52,320 bases of DNA from an uncultured Alphaproteobacteria bacterium (GTDB taxonomy: Bacteria > Pseudomonadota > Alphaproteobacteria > CAAHEQ01 > UBA3637): positions 1 through 52,320 of the forward strand of contig CALXXA010000034.1 of NCBI GenBank assembly GCA_944392585.1, given 5' to 3'. Of the stretch, positions 30,331-39,373 are shown in pieces (the first letter of the stretch is position 1; each line of letters begins with the position of its first letter). Below the pieces are notes generated by a model. It was not told the origin of the DNA and did not search any database. It saw only the letters and a list, made by a program, of their open reading frames with translations. Both the position numbers and the translations under genes were made by a program.

Positions 30331-31487
30331 GGCTTTTTTTAGATAGAAATTGTTATTTTAAAGATTTTGAAATGTCCCTGCAAGACAAGCTATTAAATAT
30401 GAGTTGGTCTTTCTTTTTTTTAATTTGTTGTGTGGTCGGTATTGGGCTTATATTACTTTATTCTGCCGCCGGAGGTTCAATGGAGCCATGGGCTGAACGA
30501 CAATTTTTTAGATTTATTTTAGGGTGTGGCGTTTTTTTTACGATCTTGTTAATTGACTTAAGATTTTGGATGAAATATGCATATGTTTTTTATGCAATTA
30601 GTCTGCTTTTACTGGTAGCTGTCGATGTTCGAGGAGTCGTCGGAATGGGAGCACAGCGTTGGTTGGACCTGGGATTTGTGCAGCTTCAGCCTTCAGAACT
30701 AATGAAAATTAATTTGGTATTAGCATTGGCTCGTTATTTCCACGGGAGCAGTAAAGAAGATATTGAACGTACGACATACTTGATTATTCCTATAATTATG
30801 ATGTTATTACCTGTGGCTCTTATTTTATTACAGCCGGATTTGGGAACCGCATCTATGTTAGTTTTCGTAACCGGCGCAATTTTCTTTTTGGTCGGAGTTC
30901 AATGGTGGAAGTTTATAATTGTTGGATTAGTAGGGTTGGCTTCTATCCCAATAGGGTGGCATTTTTTACATGATTATCAAAAACAACGAGTATTGACTTT
31001 TTTGGATCCGGAAAGAGATCCTTTGGGAACTGGATATCATATTATGCAATCTAAAATTACCTTAGGGTCCGGGGGACTTTTTGGGAAAGGTTTCTTAGAA
31101 GGAACTCAAGGGCACCTGAACTTTATCCCGGAAAAACATACGGATTTTATTTTTACTGTTTTATCAGAAGAATTCGGATTAGTCGGTTCCTCAGTATTGC
31201 TTGTTTTGTATATGGCGATTATTATCTTAGGTCTTAGAATGGCCTTGAAAAGCAGTAATTTCTTTGGGAAAATTCTGGCATTAGGGTTAGTTGTTAATTT
31301 TTCTTTGTATGTATTTATTAATACGGCAATGGTTATGGGATTGTTGCCTATTGTCGGTGTTCCTTTGCCGCTTGTTTCTTACGGAGGATCGGCAATGATG
31401 GTTTTAATGGCCGGATTCGGCTTTATTGAGTGTGTTTATGTTAACCAAGAAATGGTTATCGGGCGGTTAGGTCTTCAAGATGAGTAA
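30327..31487 (+). CDS. rodA: Rod shape-determining protein RodA (SEDS peptidoglycan polymerase)
   Basis: 386 residues with about ten membrane helices. RodA polymerises lipid II into glycan during elongation. SEDS motifs: QRWLDLGFVQLQPSELMKI near residue 110-128, LQPDLGTA near 170, QSKITLGSGGLFGKGFLEG near 240-260, FIPEKHTDFIFTVLSEEFG near 265-283, and LPLVSYGGSAMM near 348. It is the last gene of the operon, with an ATGA overlap with mrdA. Its stop lies 2 nt from the stop of convergent recO, with no terminator between. MSLQDK (30372) is an alternative start. Confidence 0.96.
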   Translation: MRLFLDRNCYFKDFEMSLQDKLLNMSWSFFFLICCVVGIGLILLYSAAGGSMEPWAERQFFRFILGCGVFFTILLIDLRFWMKYAYVFYAISLLLLVAVDVRGVVGMGAQRWLDLGFVQLQPSELMKINLVLALARYFHGSSKEDIERTTYLIIPIIMMLLPVALILLQPDLGTASMLVFVTGAIFFLVGVQWWKFIIVGLVGLASIPIGWHFLHDYQKQRVLTFLDPERDPLGTGYHIMQSKITLGSGGLFGKGFLEGTQGHLNFIPEKHTDFIFTVLSEEFGLVGSSVLLVLYMAIIILGLRMALKSSNFFGKILALGLVVNFSLYVFINTAMVMGLLPIVGVPLPLVSYGGSAMMVLMAGFGFIECVYVNQEMVIGRLGLQDE

Positions 31488-31489
31488 AA

Positions 31490-32167
31490 TTACAGGTATT
31501 TTAATAATCTTTGGCGTGTAAGAGGAATTTTCTTTATATGTAAGTCTAAAAAATATCCTGTCAACATCAAAGCGTTTTTTATATCTTGAGTTTGTACAGG
31601 AGCGTTTTTATATAAAAAAGCCGGTAAAATTAAGAGCTTTTCTTTGTATGGTTCCCCTTTTTCCTGACTAACAGCACAAGCCGTTTTAGGGGAAACATAA
31701 GTTAAGTTATTTGGATCTCCTCCGCCGGCGCATTTTGTTAAATCTAAACCGAATCCTAGAATCTTTAAAAGTTGAAGCTCCAGCTGAATATACAAAATAA
31801 TCCAATTTTCTTCTTCTAAATGACTTAAAAAGGTTAGAAGTTGATGAAAAAAATCAGGTAAAATTTCTCTTTCAGGGAGTGATTCATCTAAAAGTTGACA
31901 TATCGTCGAAAGTCCGGCTAAACGCAAAGAGTCATCTAAATAACGAATGCTAAAAGGATTAATTGTCTCATAAGTGTAGTTGCCTAAGTGTTCTGCTAAT
32001 CGGGCATGCCATTTTACAGATACAAATGTCCCGGGTTGTGGAAGCGTCTTATTGCGAAGTAATCCTAAATATTTTCCGTGATGTTGTGTGAAAACACTTA
32101 AAATCATAGCGTTTTCTCCATGACGATGACATGATAAAACAAGTCCCGTATCTTTGAAATCAGGCAT
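31490..32167 (-). CDS. recO: DNA repair protein RecO
   Basis: 225 residues, the usual length. RecO works with RecR and RecF to load RecA on gaps. The N-terminal OB fold has GLVLSCHRHGENAMILSVFT and HHGKYLGLLR near residues 7-37; the alpha-helical domain includes KCAGGGDPNNLTYVSPKTA near 140-158, where many alphaproteobacterial RecO proteins keep a C-x-x-x-G motif. It overlaps era by 8 nt, last gene of lepB-rnc-era-recO. Confidence 0.93.
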   Translation of the reverse strand: MPDFKDTGLVLSCHRHGENAMILSVFTQHHGKYLGLLRNKTLPQPGTFVSVKWHARLAEHLGNYTYETINPFSIRYLDDSLRLAGLSTICQLLDESLPEREILPDFFHQLLTFLSHLEEENWIILYIQLELQLLKILGFGLDLTKCAGGGDPNNLTYVSPKTACAVSQEKGEPYKEKLLILPAFLYKNAPVQTQDIKNALMLTGYFLDLHIKKIPLTRQRLLKYL

Positions 32168-33059
32168 TAAAATCTAATCCCCACTCTTGATACCGCTCAG
32201 GATCGTTGAGCCAATTTTCTTTGACTTTCACAAATAAAAATAAATGAACTGTTCTCTTTAACAAGTGACTTAATTCATTTCTTGAAGATGCTCCGATTTT
32301 CTTTAGCATAGAACCTTTTTCTCCAATAATAATGGCTTTTTGTCCTTCTCTTTCAACATAAATGGTTTGTTCAATCTTTATCTCTTTGGTTTCTGTCTCC
32401 GTCCAACGTGTCGTTTCTACTGTTAGAGAATAAGGAAGTTCTTGCCGTAAATACAAATATAGCTTTTCGCGTGTTACTTCCGCCGCAAACAACCGAATCG
32501 GGAGATCAGATAAATTATCTTCGTTGAACAGATAAGGACCGGAAGGCATTTGGGAGGATAGATAGTTTAAAAGGTCTTTAACATTTTCTCCTGTCTTAGA
32601 ACTAATGAAAAAAATTTGTGTGAAAATCTCAATATCCTTCAATTGATTAATTAATGGTAAGAGCTTTTCTTTCTCTATTAAATCAATTTTATTGAAAACT
32701 AAAATAGATTCTTTTTTGTTTTTTCTTAGATTTTCAATAATCATAGAAGTGTCGGAGTCAATTCCTTTTCGGGCATCAATTAATAATAAACGTATGTCGG
32801 CATCATTGGATTCTGTCCAAGCTGCAGCTATCATGGCTCTGTCTAACCGTCGTTTCGGTTTAAATATTCCGGGGACGTCAACTAAAATAATTTGTGTGTT
32901 CCCTGCCATAACGATTCCACGCACTCTGGAACGAGTTGTTTGTACTTTCGGAGAAACTATTGAAACTTTCGCTCCGACCAATAAATTGACTAAAGTTGAT
33001 TTTCCCGCGTTCGGAGCTCCTAATATTGCAACGAAACCACATTTCGTCTTATTACTCAT
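32160..33059 (-). CDS. era: GTPase Era
   Basis: 299 residues from the ATG at 33059. Era binds 16S rRNA 3' end and assists small-subunit maturation. GTPase motifs: G1 GAPNAGKS near residue 14, G3 DVPGIF near 61, and G4 NKID near 121, followed by SSKTGENV (G5-like). The KH domain near 210-290 includes the IGEKGSMLKKIG loop. It overlaps rnc by 8 nt, and that order is conserved. Confidence 0.96.
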   Translation of the reverse strand: MSNKTKCGFVAILGAPNAGKSTLVNLLVGAKVSIVSPKVQTTRSRVRGIVMAGNTQIILVDVPGIFKPKRRLDRAMIAAAWTESNDADIRLLLIDARKGIDSDTSMIIENLRKNKKESILVFNKIDLIEKEKLLPLINQLKDIEIFTQIFFISSKTGENVKDLLNYLSSQMPSGPYLFNEDNLSDLPIRLFAAEVTREKLYLYLRQELPYSLTVETTRWTETETKEIKIEQTIYVEREGQKAIIIGEKGSMLKKIGASSRNELSHLLKRTVHLFLFVKVKENWLNDPERYQEWGLDFNA

Positions 33060-33699
33060 CAAAAGACACCTTTTTTAAAAATTGTTCCGCTGCGGCTTGT
33101 TCCGCATGCCTTTTAGAGCTTCCTTCCCCTGTTACTCCTTTATAACCAGGAAGTTTGACTTCTATTTTGAAATGGGGAGCATGGTCAGGACCTGTTCGGT
33201 CAATGGTGTTATAAACAGGTAAACCTAACTTATGCTTAAGACTCCATTCTTGTAACATTGTTTTTGAATCAACCGGGGGTTGAATTTTCTGATTGATTAA
33301 ATCTGTATATAAAGGAATAATAAAATTTTGAGCCGCTTTTATCCCTCCATCTAAATACAAGGCACCCATTAAAGCTTCCAAAACATCAGCTAAAATGGAT
33401 TGATTATAACGTAATTCCGGTTCATTTGTTTTTAGATTCTCATGGAGACTTAAGTTATGAGCCAATATAGCAAGGGTTTCTTCTCGGACCAATGCGGTAA
33501 ATCTTTTAGCTAAATCACCTTCTGATTCTTTAGGATGTTGTTTATATAATAGTTCTGCAATGGTTAAGCCTAAAACACGATCTCCGAGAAATTCCAAGCG
33601 TTCATAAGAGGCTGCTTTTCGACCATGCGCTAATGTTATTATTTGTGTTATCAGAGTTTTATCTTTGAAAATGTATCCGATTTTTTTTTCTAAAGTCAT
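33052..33699 (-). CDS. rnc: Ribonuclease III
   Basis: 215 residues. RNase III cuts double-stranded RNA in rRNA precursors and some mRNAs. The catalytic signature ERLEFLGDRVLGL is near residue 33-45, and DVLEALMGALYLDGG near 105-120 carries the other acidic ligands. The C-terminal dsRNA-binding domain (about 145-215) ends with GEGSSKRHAEQAAAEQFL. The start overlaps the lepB stop by 4 nt. Confidence 0.96.
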   Translation of the reverse strand: MTLEKKIGYIFKDKTLITQIITLAHGRKAASYERLEFLGDRVLGLTIAELLYKQHPKESEGDLAKRFTALVREETLAILAHNLSLHENLKTNEPELRYNQSILADVLEALMGALYLDGGIKAAQNFIIPLYTDLINQKIQPPVDSKTMLQEWSLKHKLGLPVYNTIDRTGPDHAPHFKIEVKLPGYKGVTGEGSSKRHAEQAAAEQFLKKVSFDE

Positions 33700-34469
33700 G
33701 GCTTAATCCTCATAAAGAGCCTGTCCCAACGTATGGATTGACCCCAATTCCAAAATGCTAAAAAAGGAGATTCCCCATTATTAGAGTAAAAAATAAACTG
33801 AGCTTTCCCTATTAAATTTTCTTTTGGTATGTAACCAATCATGTCAAACCGACTGTCTTGAGAGTTATCTCTGTTATCTCCCATAAAGAAAAAATGATTT
33901 TCCGGGACGCGGTAAATAGGTGTGTTGTCTACTGGACCACTGTCGGAGAGTTCCATTATCTCATGAGTTACTCCATTTGGTAAGGTTTCATCATAGATTG
34001 TATAAGTAACGGAGTGTCCATACGTAGTTTCTGTTTCATATCTTTTAAAAGTTCTTGGAATAAGCTCCCCATTAATATAAAGGCGTCCGTTCTTTACCTG
34101 GACCGTGTCTCCAGGCATCCCTATAAGGCGTTTGATATAGTCTTCGCTCGTTAAAGCTCTTTTCCAATAAGGAATATCGGAATCTTGAACACGTCGGAAT
34201 ATTACGACATCACCTCTTTCGGGTTCTTTATAAAAAAGACGATCCGAAAAAGGTATAAAACTAAAAGGAAAAGAATGTTTAGAATAACCATATGTGTATT
34301 TACTGGCAAAAAGATAATCTCCAACAAGTAAGGAAGGGATCATAGATCCCGAGGGAATGTTAAAAGGGGCTCCTACTAAACTTCGGATTATTATCGCTAT
34401 GACAGCTGCCCATAAAATAGCTTTTATATTTTCTTTGATTTTATTCGGTTTATTTTTTGTTTCAGTCAT
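33696..34469 (-). CDS. lepB: Signal peptidase I
   Basis: 257 residues. It cleaves signal peptides of exported proteins at the inner membrane. One N-terminal membrane helix (about 14-30), the Ser in PSGSMIPSL near 41, Lys in DYIKRLIGMPGD near 103-114 and MGDNRDNSQDSR near 207-218 are the box motifs. First gene of lepB-rnc-era-recO. The RBS is weak (AAAGACA), and the gene is divergent from tgt across 89 bp. Confidence 0.96.
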   Translation of the reverse strand: MTETKNKPNKIKENIKAILWAAVIAIIIRSLVGAPFNIPSGSMIPSLLVGDYLFASKYTYGYSKHSFPFSFIPFSDRLFYKEPERGDVVIFRRVQDSDIPYWKRALTSEDYIKRLIGMPGDTVQVKNGRLYINGELIPRTFKRYETETTYGHSVTYTIYDETLPNGVTHEIMELSDSGPVDNTPIYRVPENHFFFMGDNRDNSQDSRFDMIGYIPKENLIGKAQFIFYSNNGESPFLAFWNWGQSIRWDRLFMRIKP

Positions 34470-34558
34470 TTTTTGTCTTTTTTTTTATGATATTTTTTGT
34501 TATAAGAAGGCATATACTATAAAACTTTTTAATTTGAAATTCAATAGGCACAATATAT

Positions 34559-35677
34559 ATGTTGGACTTTAAAATAATAAAAAAATCAAGGAAGGCTCGA
34601 AGAGGCGAATTAAAAACAGCTCATGGGTCTATTCAAACGCCGGCTTTTATGCCTGTTGGAACTGCAGCTACCGTAAAAGCCATGTTTCCTGAGTCCGTTG
34701 CGGCTACCGGAGCTGAGATTATCTTAGGAAATACCTATCATTTGATGCTTCGTCCGGGGGCTGAGTTGATTGCTCAACTAGGCGGGTTACATCAGTTTAT
34801 GGGGTGGAATAAGTCTATTTTAACCGATTCAGGTGGTTTCCAGGTTATGTCTTTATCTCAATTGCGTAAAATTACAGAAGAAGGTGTTTCTTTCGCTTCT
34901 CATATTGATGGGAAACGCTATATGTTGTCTCCTGAAAAGTCCATTGAAATACAATATTTACTGGATTCGGACATTACGATGGCTTTTGATGAGTGTATGC
35001 CTTTCCCTTCTTCTTATAAAGATGTCCAAAAATCAATGGAACGGTCTATGCGATGGGCAGAACGTTCTAAAAAATCTTTTAATAATAGAGAGGGATATGG
35101 GATCTTTGGAATTAATCAAGGAGGAATGTTTTTGGATTTAAGAGAATTTTCTGCTCGAAAGCTAATAAGTATCGACTTTGATGGGTATGCTATCGGAGGG
35201 TTGGCCGTCGGGGAAGGGCAAAAAATTATGTTTCAAATGTTAGATTCTATTCCTGATATGCTCCCTGATAATAAACCGCGCTATTTAATGGGAGTTGGGA
35301 AACCTTCGGATATCGTCGGCGCTGTTTTGCGAGGCGTTGATATGTTCGATTGTGTTATGCCGACACGTTCCGGAAGAACTGCTTTAGCTTTTACTCGAGA
35401 GGGAACTTTGAATTTACGAAACGCTACGCATCAAGAAAGTCCAAATCCTTTAGATTATCACTGCTCTTGCCCCGCCTGTACCCATTACTCCAGAGCTTAT
35501 TTACATCATTTGTTTAAGGCTAAAGAGATTTTAGGAGCTATGTTGTTGACTTGGCATAATATTCAATATTATCAAGACTTAATGCATTCTATTAGAAATG
35601 CTATTGAACATGATTCTTATGAGGATTTTGCAGAGACTTTTTTCGAAAAACAAGAAAAATCAAAGAGACCTTTATGA
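34559..35677 (+). CDS. tgt: tRNA-guanine transglycosylase (Tgt)
   Basis: 372 residues. Tgt exchanges guanine-34 for preQ1 in tRNAs Asp, Asn, His and Tyr, a step of queuosine synthesis. [10 protein letters not shown] near residue 96 contains the first active Asp, the second Asp lies in [11 protein letters not shown] near 263, and the zinc site is [16 protein letters not shown] near 303-318. No clear RBS is present: AGG lies about 12 nt upstream. A TATACT at about 34512 is a possible -10. It overlaps the DUF721 gene by 4 nt. No queA was seen in the window. Confidence 0.96.
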   Translation: MLDFKIIKKSRKARRGELKTAHGSIQTPAFMPVGTAATVKAMFPESVAATGAEIILGNTYHLMLRPGAELIAQLGGLHQFMGWNKSILTDSGGFQVMSLSQLRKITEEGVSFASHIDGKRYMLSPEKSIEIQYLLDSDITMAFDECMPFPSSYKDVQKSMERSMRWAERSKKSFNNREGYGIFGINQGGMFLDLREFSARKLISIDFDGYAIGGLAVGEGQKIMFQMLDSIPDMLPDNKPRYLMGVGKPSDIVGAVLRGVDMFDCVMPTRSGRTALAFTREGTLNLRNATHQESPNPLDYHCSCPACTHYSRAYLHHLFKAKEILGAMLLTWHNIQYYQDLMHSIRNAIEHDSYEDFAETFFEKQEKSKRPL

Positions 35678-36162
35678 AAAATACTTCAAACCGTAATTTC
35701 GGATGTCAACCATTCATTTCGAATTTAAAAAAACTAACGAAATCCATTTTCGAAAAAAGAGGCTTCTCTTGTATGGATATTATTGAATATTGGGTTGATA
35801 TTGTCGGTATGGATTTAGCTCAGGGAGTTAAGCCTGAAAAAATCTCATATTCTCAGAAAAACAAAGGAACCTTACATGTTTCTTGCTTCGCGGGGGCGTA
35901 TGCGACTTTGTTGGAACATCGTAAAAAAATTGTGTTGGAGAAAATTAATACTTTCTTTGGGAAAGAAGTTATTCGAGATATAAAAATCCGCCAAACTCCT
36001 TCTCTTTTAATAAAAGAAAATCCTCAAAGTGAAAAAAAACAACTCATTTCCAAAGAAATTAAACAAAAAGTACAAGAAAAAATACAGATAATTCCTGATA
36101 AAGATCTTCGGCAGGCGGCATTTCAATTAGGAATATCAATTTTTCAAAAGAAAGTTGATTAG
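35674..36162 (+). CDS. DUF721 (DciA-like) protein
   Basis: 162 residues. The N-terminal half, with a [19 protein letters not shown] segment near 37-56, fits DUF721, the domain of DciA, a loader of the replicative helicase DnaB. In alphaproteobacteria DUF721 genes commonly sit next to a DsbA-like gene, as here. The C-terminal 60 residues are lysine-rich and less conserved. It overlaps tgt by 4 nt. The DnaB-loading role is inferred from family membership. Confidence 0.78.
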   Translation: MKNTSNRNFGCQPFISNLKKLTKSIFEKRGFSCMDIIEYWVDIVGMDLAQGVKPEKISYSQKNKGTLHVSCFAGAYATLLEHRKKIVLEKINTFFGKEVIRDIKIRQTPSLLIKENPQSEKKQLISKEIKQKVQEKIQIIPDKDLRQAAFQLGISIFQKKVD

Positions 36163-36165
36163 GAC

Positions 36166-36194
36166 TTGCTTTCCAAATAAGAACGAATTAAACT
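36166..36194 (+). promoter_or_regulatory. Candidate promoter of the DsbA-like gene and F0 operon
   Basis: TTGCTT (36166-36171), 17-bp spacer, TAAACT (36189-36194), right after the DUF721 stop; the start codon is 25 nt downstream. Confidence 0.45.
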
Positions 36195-36219
36195 AATCAA
36201 TTATATGAAAGGGAGAAAA

Positions 36220-37005
36220 ATGAAAGGATTATGGGCAATTATTTTATTAGCTTTGTTGGTATGGGGGTATATTTATTACCGAAACAATCAGTATTCAACT
36301 TTGGGGGAAATTGCTGTTCCTTCTTCTGATCCGCAGGATACTTATGAACCTTTAATTCTGGGAAATAAAGATAAAGGAATATGGTCTATCGTTGCTAATG
36401 CTGCCGAATTAAAAAAGGAAACTCTTTCTGTCAGTCCTAAAACAGGAGAGAAATCTCAAACAATACATGTCTTGCCTGAGCAACCAAGAATGATGGGGAA
36501 GGAAAATGCTCCGATTACGATGTATTTGTTTTCCTCATTAACTTGCAGCCATTGTGTGGTATATCATCTGAAAACTCTACCTGAATTGGAAAAAAAGTAT
36601 ATTGATACCGGGAAAGTAAAGTTGGTTTATATTGACTTGCCTTTTGATCGTAGAGCATTGGCCGGCGCTATGTTAACAAGGTGTGTCAAACCGGAAACAT
36701 ATTGGAAGTTTTTGAATGTTTTGTTCGAAAATCAAGATCAATGGGCTTTTAAAGAAAATGCTCAGGATATCATCGAGAAATATGCTGCTCTGGCCGGATT
36801 GGGCAAAGCAGATATGCAGTCTTGTTTGTCAAATAAAATCTTACAGCAGTCGTTGATACAAAACAGAGATATTTTTATGGAAAAATATGATATTCAAGGG
36901 ACTCCTACAACCGTTTTAATAAAAAATAATATTATTAAAAAAATTGTGGGGGCTGATTTGAAAGAATTGGAGGACGCTATTAATGCGTTGGATTCTCATG
37001 AATGA
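36220..37005 (+). CDS. Membrane-anchored DsbA/thioredoxin-like thiol:disulfide oxidoreductase
   Basis: 261 residues from the ATG at 36220, chosen because GGGAG precedes it; an upstream ATG at 36205 overlaps that RBS. An N-terminal membrane helix (about 2-18) anchors a thioredoxin-fold domain with active site CSHC near residue 106-109 (LTCSHCVVYH) and the cis-Pro loop GTPTTV near 230. This fits the DsbA/BdbD class that oxidises or isomerises periplasmic disulfides. The cysteine-rich secreted protein at the left end is a conceivable substrate. Its last codons overlap atpI, so it may be co-transcribed with the F0 genes. Confidence 0.85.
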   Translation: MKGLWAIILLALLVWGYIYYRNNQYSTLGEIAVPSSDPQDTYEPLILGNKDKGIWSIVANAAELKKETLSVSPKTGEKSQTIHVLPEQPRMMGKENAPITMYLFSSLTCSHCVVYHLKTLPELEKKYIDTGKVKLVYIDLPFDRRALAGAMLTRCVKPETYWKFLNVLFENQDQWAFKENAQDIIEKYAALAGLGKADMQSCLSNKILQQSLIQNRDIFMEKYDIQGTPTTVLIKNNIIKKIVGADLKELEDAINALDSHE

Positions 37006-37303
37006 ACAAGAACAGATTCTTATTAAATCCAAAGAATTGGAAACAAAAATAAAAAGTCTTCATGAACAAGTTGCCGAAAAAACTTCTGATAAGACAAAAC
37101 AGCAAGACGTAAGTTTGGGCGTTGCTATTATGTCGGATTTGTTGGGAGGAATTATCGCCGGGGCTGCAATTGGGTTTTTAATTCAGCAGTTTTTTGATAC
37201 AAAGCCGTTTGTCTTAGGAATTTTTATTTTCTTGGGAGGAATTGCCGGTATATTAAATGTTTATAAATATGTTCGTCGAGCCGAGAAGAGGGAAAATAAG
37301 TGA
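36983..37303 (+). CDS. atpI: ATP synthase accessory protein AtpI
   Basis: 106 residues. A charged, partly coiled N-terminus followed by two membrane helices (about 42-64 and 70-92), with DLLGGIIAGAAIGFLIQQFF as the typical alphaproteobacterial AtpI sequence. AtpI helps assemble the c ring and may bind magnesium. It starts inside the DsbA-like gene; GGAGG 9 nt upstream supports the ATG at 36983, although one at 36998 is possible. It overlaps atpB by 4 nt. Confidence 0.88.
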   Translation: MRWILMNEQEQILIKSKELETKIKSLHEQVAEKTSDKTKQQDVSLGVAIMSDLLGGIIAGAAIGFLIQQFFDTKPFVLGIFIFLGGIAGILNVYKYVRRAEKRENK

Positions 37304-38028
37304 ATATTCAGCCTTTAGAACAATTTGAATTGAAAACTCTTATCCCAATTCGTATAGGATCGATAGATATTTCTCTGACGAATTCCAGCGTTTCTATGAT
37401 TTTGGCGACGGTGCTTGTTTTGTCCTTAATGTTTGTTATGACACGGCGGTTGAAAATTATCCCGCATCCTGCACAGTCTATTGTTGAAGTTTTTTATAGC
37501 TTTATAGCTAAAATGGTCTATGAGACAATAGGGATGAAAGCTGAAAAGATTATTCCATTTATTTTTACTTTGTTTCTTTTTATTTTATTTGGAAATCTTT
37601 TAGGATTATTCCCTTATACTTTTACTTTTACGACTCATCTGTCCGTTGTGGGAGCTATGGCTTTGCTAGGATTGACTTTGTCAACAGTTATAGGAATATA
37701 TCATCAAGGATGGGAGTGGTTACGTGTTTTTTTCCCCATCGGAGTTCCTGTTCTGTTGGCGCCGATTATTATTCCTATAGAAATTATTTCCTTTTTATCA
37801 AAACCATTTAGCCTTACCGTTCGATTGGTCATGAATATGGTTGTCGGGCACATTATGTTAGATGTAATAGCGGCATTCGTGGTGGTTTTAGGATTGGTTG
37901 GTTTTGTCCCTTTATTTTTTGTGGGTATTCTTATTATTTTTGAAGCGGGAATAGCATTGCTTCAAGCGTATATTTATACTATCTTAACATGTATTTATTT
38001 ATCGGAATCTTTTGAAAAACAACATTAA
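37300..38028 (+). CDS. atpB: ATP synthase F0 subunit a
   Basis: 242 residues with a GTG start overlapping the atpI stop (GTGA). Subunit a forms the two proton half-channels against the c ring. The essential Arg is in FSLTVRLVMNMVVGHIML near residue 170-187, where the family has S-L-R-L-F-A-N-M-x-x-G-H. About six membrane helices. FGNLLGLFPYTFT near 95-107 is also typical. Given the odd c subunit, its interface with subunit a deserves attention. Confidence 0.95.
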   Translation: MNIQPLEQFELKTLIPIRIGSIDISLTNSSVSMILATVLVLSLMFVMTRRLKIIPHPAQSIVEVFYSFIAKMVYETIGMKAEKIIPFIFTLFLFILFGNLLGLFPYTFTFTTHLSVVGAMALLGLTLSTVIGIYHQGWEWLRVFFPIGVPVLLAPIIIPIEIISFLSKPFSLTVRLVMNMVVGHIMLDVIAAFVVVLGLVGFVPLFFVGILIIFEAGIALLQAYIYTILTCIYLSESFEKQH

Positions 38029-38040
38029 AAGGAGAAAATT

Positions 38041-38286
38041 ATGGAAGAGAATTATTTACAATATATTGCACAAGCTGCGAAGTATTTATCAGTCGGTATT
38101 TGCAGTTTAGTTATGATTTCTGTTGCCAGATGGGTCGCAGAGGTTTGGATTACGATTATTTCCTCAATCTCTCGGAATCCCAGTGCGAAAAATGACATTA
38201 CCTTGTTCGGATATATCGGGGCTGGTATGACAGAGGCGATTGCTCTTTATGCATTAGTTTTAGCCTTTATGATGTTATTTTCATAA
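38041..38286 (+). CDS. atpE: ATP synthase F0 subunit c with atypical helix 1
   Basis: 81 residues. The polar loop SRNPSAKND (Arg45) and helix 2 with the ion-carrying Glu65 (GMTEAIALY) are normal. Counting from Arg45, the helix-1 glycine motif positions hold Ser27, Ala29, Trp31 and Ala33; only Gly19 remains in the stretch. Arg30 and Glu34 lie in the same helix, four residues apart, on one face. The site facing the carboxylate, equivalent to Gln32 in sodium-type rings, is Val32, so a proton ring is likelier. The motif controls helix packing and ring size in other bacteria. The RBS is GGAG. The gene is intact and placed correctly in the operon. Confidence 0.93.
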   Translation: MEENYLQYIAQAAKYLSVGICSLVMISVARWVAEVWITIISSISRNPSAKNDITLFGYIGAGMTEAIALYALVLAFMMLFS

Positions 38287-38300
38287 GATAGGTCTTTGGT

Positions 38301-38795
38301 ATGCCTCAGTTTGAACTTTCTTGGTTCCCAAGTCAAATTTTTTGGTTGGTTGTTTGTTTCTGTATTTTATATTGGACAATTTCGCGGATTTTATTGCCTC
38401 CGGTTGTTCGTGTTATGAAAGAGAGAGAGCAAAAGATCCAATCTGTTTTAAGGCAGGCCGATGAGTTAAACGCCCAAGTCGATCTTTTGATACAAACACG
38501 CCATAAATACTTAAATAAAGCTCAAGAGAAATCTGATGAAATTATTCAAAAAGCTCATGAAGAAATTACCAATAACCATATTCTGCAAGAGCAGCATTTT
38601 TTAAATGTGTTAAAATCAAATACTGCTAAGACCGAAAAAGAATTAAATGCAAAACGAAGAGAAGTTTGTTCTCACCTGAAAAATATAACAATCCAATTTT
38701 TAGAAATTATTTTTAAAACAATATATCATGTTCATCCTCGTAAAAGCTCAATAGATAAGGCAATGGATGCTCATTTGAAGGAGTTTTCTAAATGA
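38301..38795 (+). CDS. atpG: ATP synthase F0 subunit b'
   Basis: 164 residues. An N-terminal membrane helix with PQFELSWFPSQIFWLVVCF, typical of the b' form, and a long charged helix (about 40-140) forming the stator stalk. Paired b' and b subunits occur in alphaproteobacteria, cyanobacteria and chloroplasts. It starts 14 nt after atpE and overlaps the b gene by 4 nt. Confidence 0.92.
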   Translation: MPQFELSWFPSQIFWLVVCFCILYWTISRILLPPVVRVMKEREQKIQSVLRQADELNAQVDLLIQTRHKYLNKAQEKSDEIIQKAHEEITNNHILQEQHFLNVLKSNTAKTEKELNAKRREVCSHLKNITIQFLEIIFKTIYHVHPRKSSIDKAMDAHLKEFSK

Positions 38796-39331
38796 ATACA
38801 ACGCTTGTCTTAATACAAGATGTTATTAAAACAGAATCTTTTTGGAAGGCAATAGCTTTTGTTCTTGTTGTTTTATTGACGCTTGCTCCTGTTTATACAT
38901 TTTTAATGCGGCGAATGCAACAACGCTCTGTTCAGATTCAAAATCATATTAAAGAAGCTTTAAAGCTGCGGAAAGATGCTAAAGACCTTTTAGAGGACTA
39001 TAAAAAAAAGGACGCTTTAAAAGAAGCCGAACAGTTGGATATCTTAGAAAAAGCAAGAAAAAATGCGGCGATCTTAAAAAATGAGGCCCTGATTCAGTTG
39101 AAAGAGCGTCAACGAATGAAGGAAAAAGAAATTTTAGACCGTGTGAAGATGATGAAATTAAATGGTTTAAAGGAAATTAAAGATGATGTTTTGGCGTTTG
39201 CTGTTAAAACAACAACTTCTTTTATGGAAACAGATGATAAATTTCGTTCTGAAAAGGAATTTTTTGATCATGCTTTGAGTGAAGTTGAGCACGTCTTAAG
39301 TGATACAAAAGAAGTTGAAAAAGTTTTTTAA
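38792..39331 (+). CDS. atpF: ATP synthase F0 subunit b
   Basis: 179 residues. One N-terminal membrane helix (about 18-37), then RRMQQRSVQIQNHIKEALKL and a long charged helix that forms the stator with b'. It is the last F0 gene; the F1 genes are not in the window, as usual in alphaproteobacteria where F0 and F1 operons are separate. Confidence 0.92.
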   Translation: MNTTLVLIQDVIKTESFWKAIAFVLVVLLTLAPVYTFLMRRMQQRSVQIQNHIKEALKLRKDAKDLLEDYKKKDALKEAEQLDILEKARKNAAILKNEALIQLKERQRMKEKEILDRVKMMKLNGLKEIKDDVLAFAVKTTTSFMETDDKFRSEKEFFDHALSEVEHVLSDTKEVEKVF

Positions 39332-39373
39332 TGCTTTATAATAACTCCTATTTTTATAAGAAAGGGATGACTG

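Noticed and set aside
38041-38286. A sodium-type or two-carboxylate c ring because Glu34 is near the Gln32 site
   Set aside because: Counting from Arg45, Glu34 is two residues away from the ion-coordinating position, which is Val32, and helix 2 lacks the Glu-Ser/Thr pair of sodium rings.
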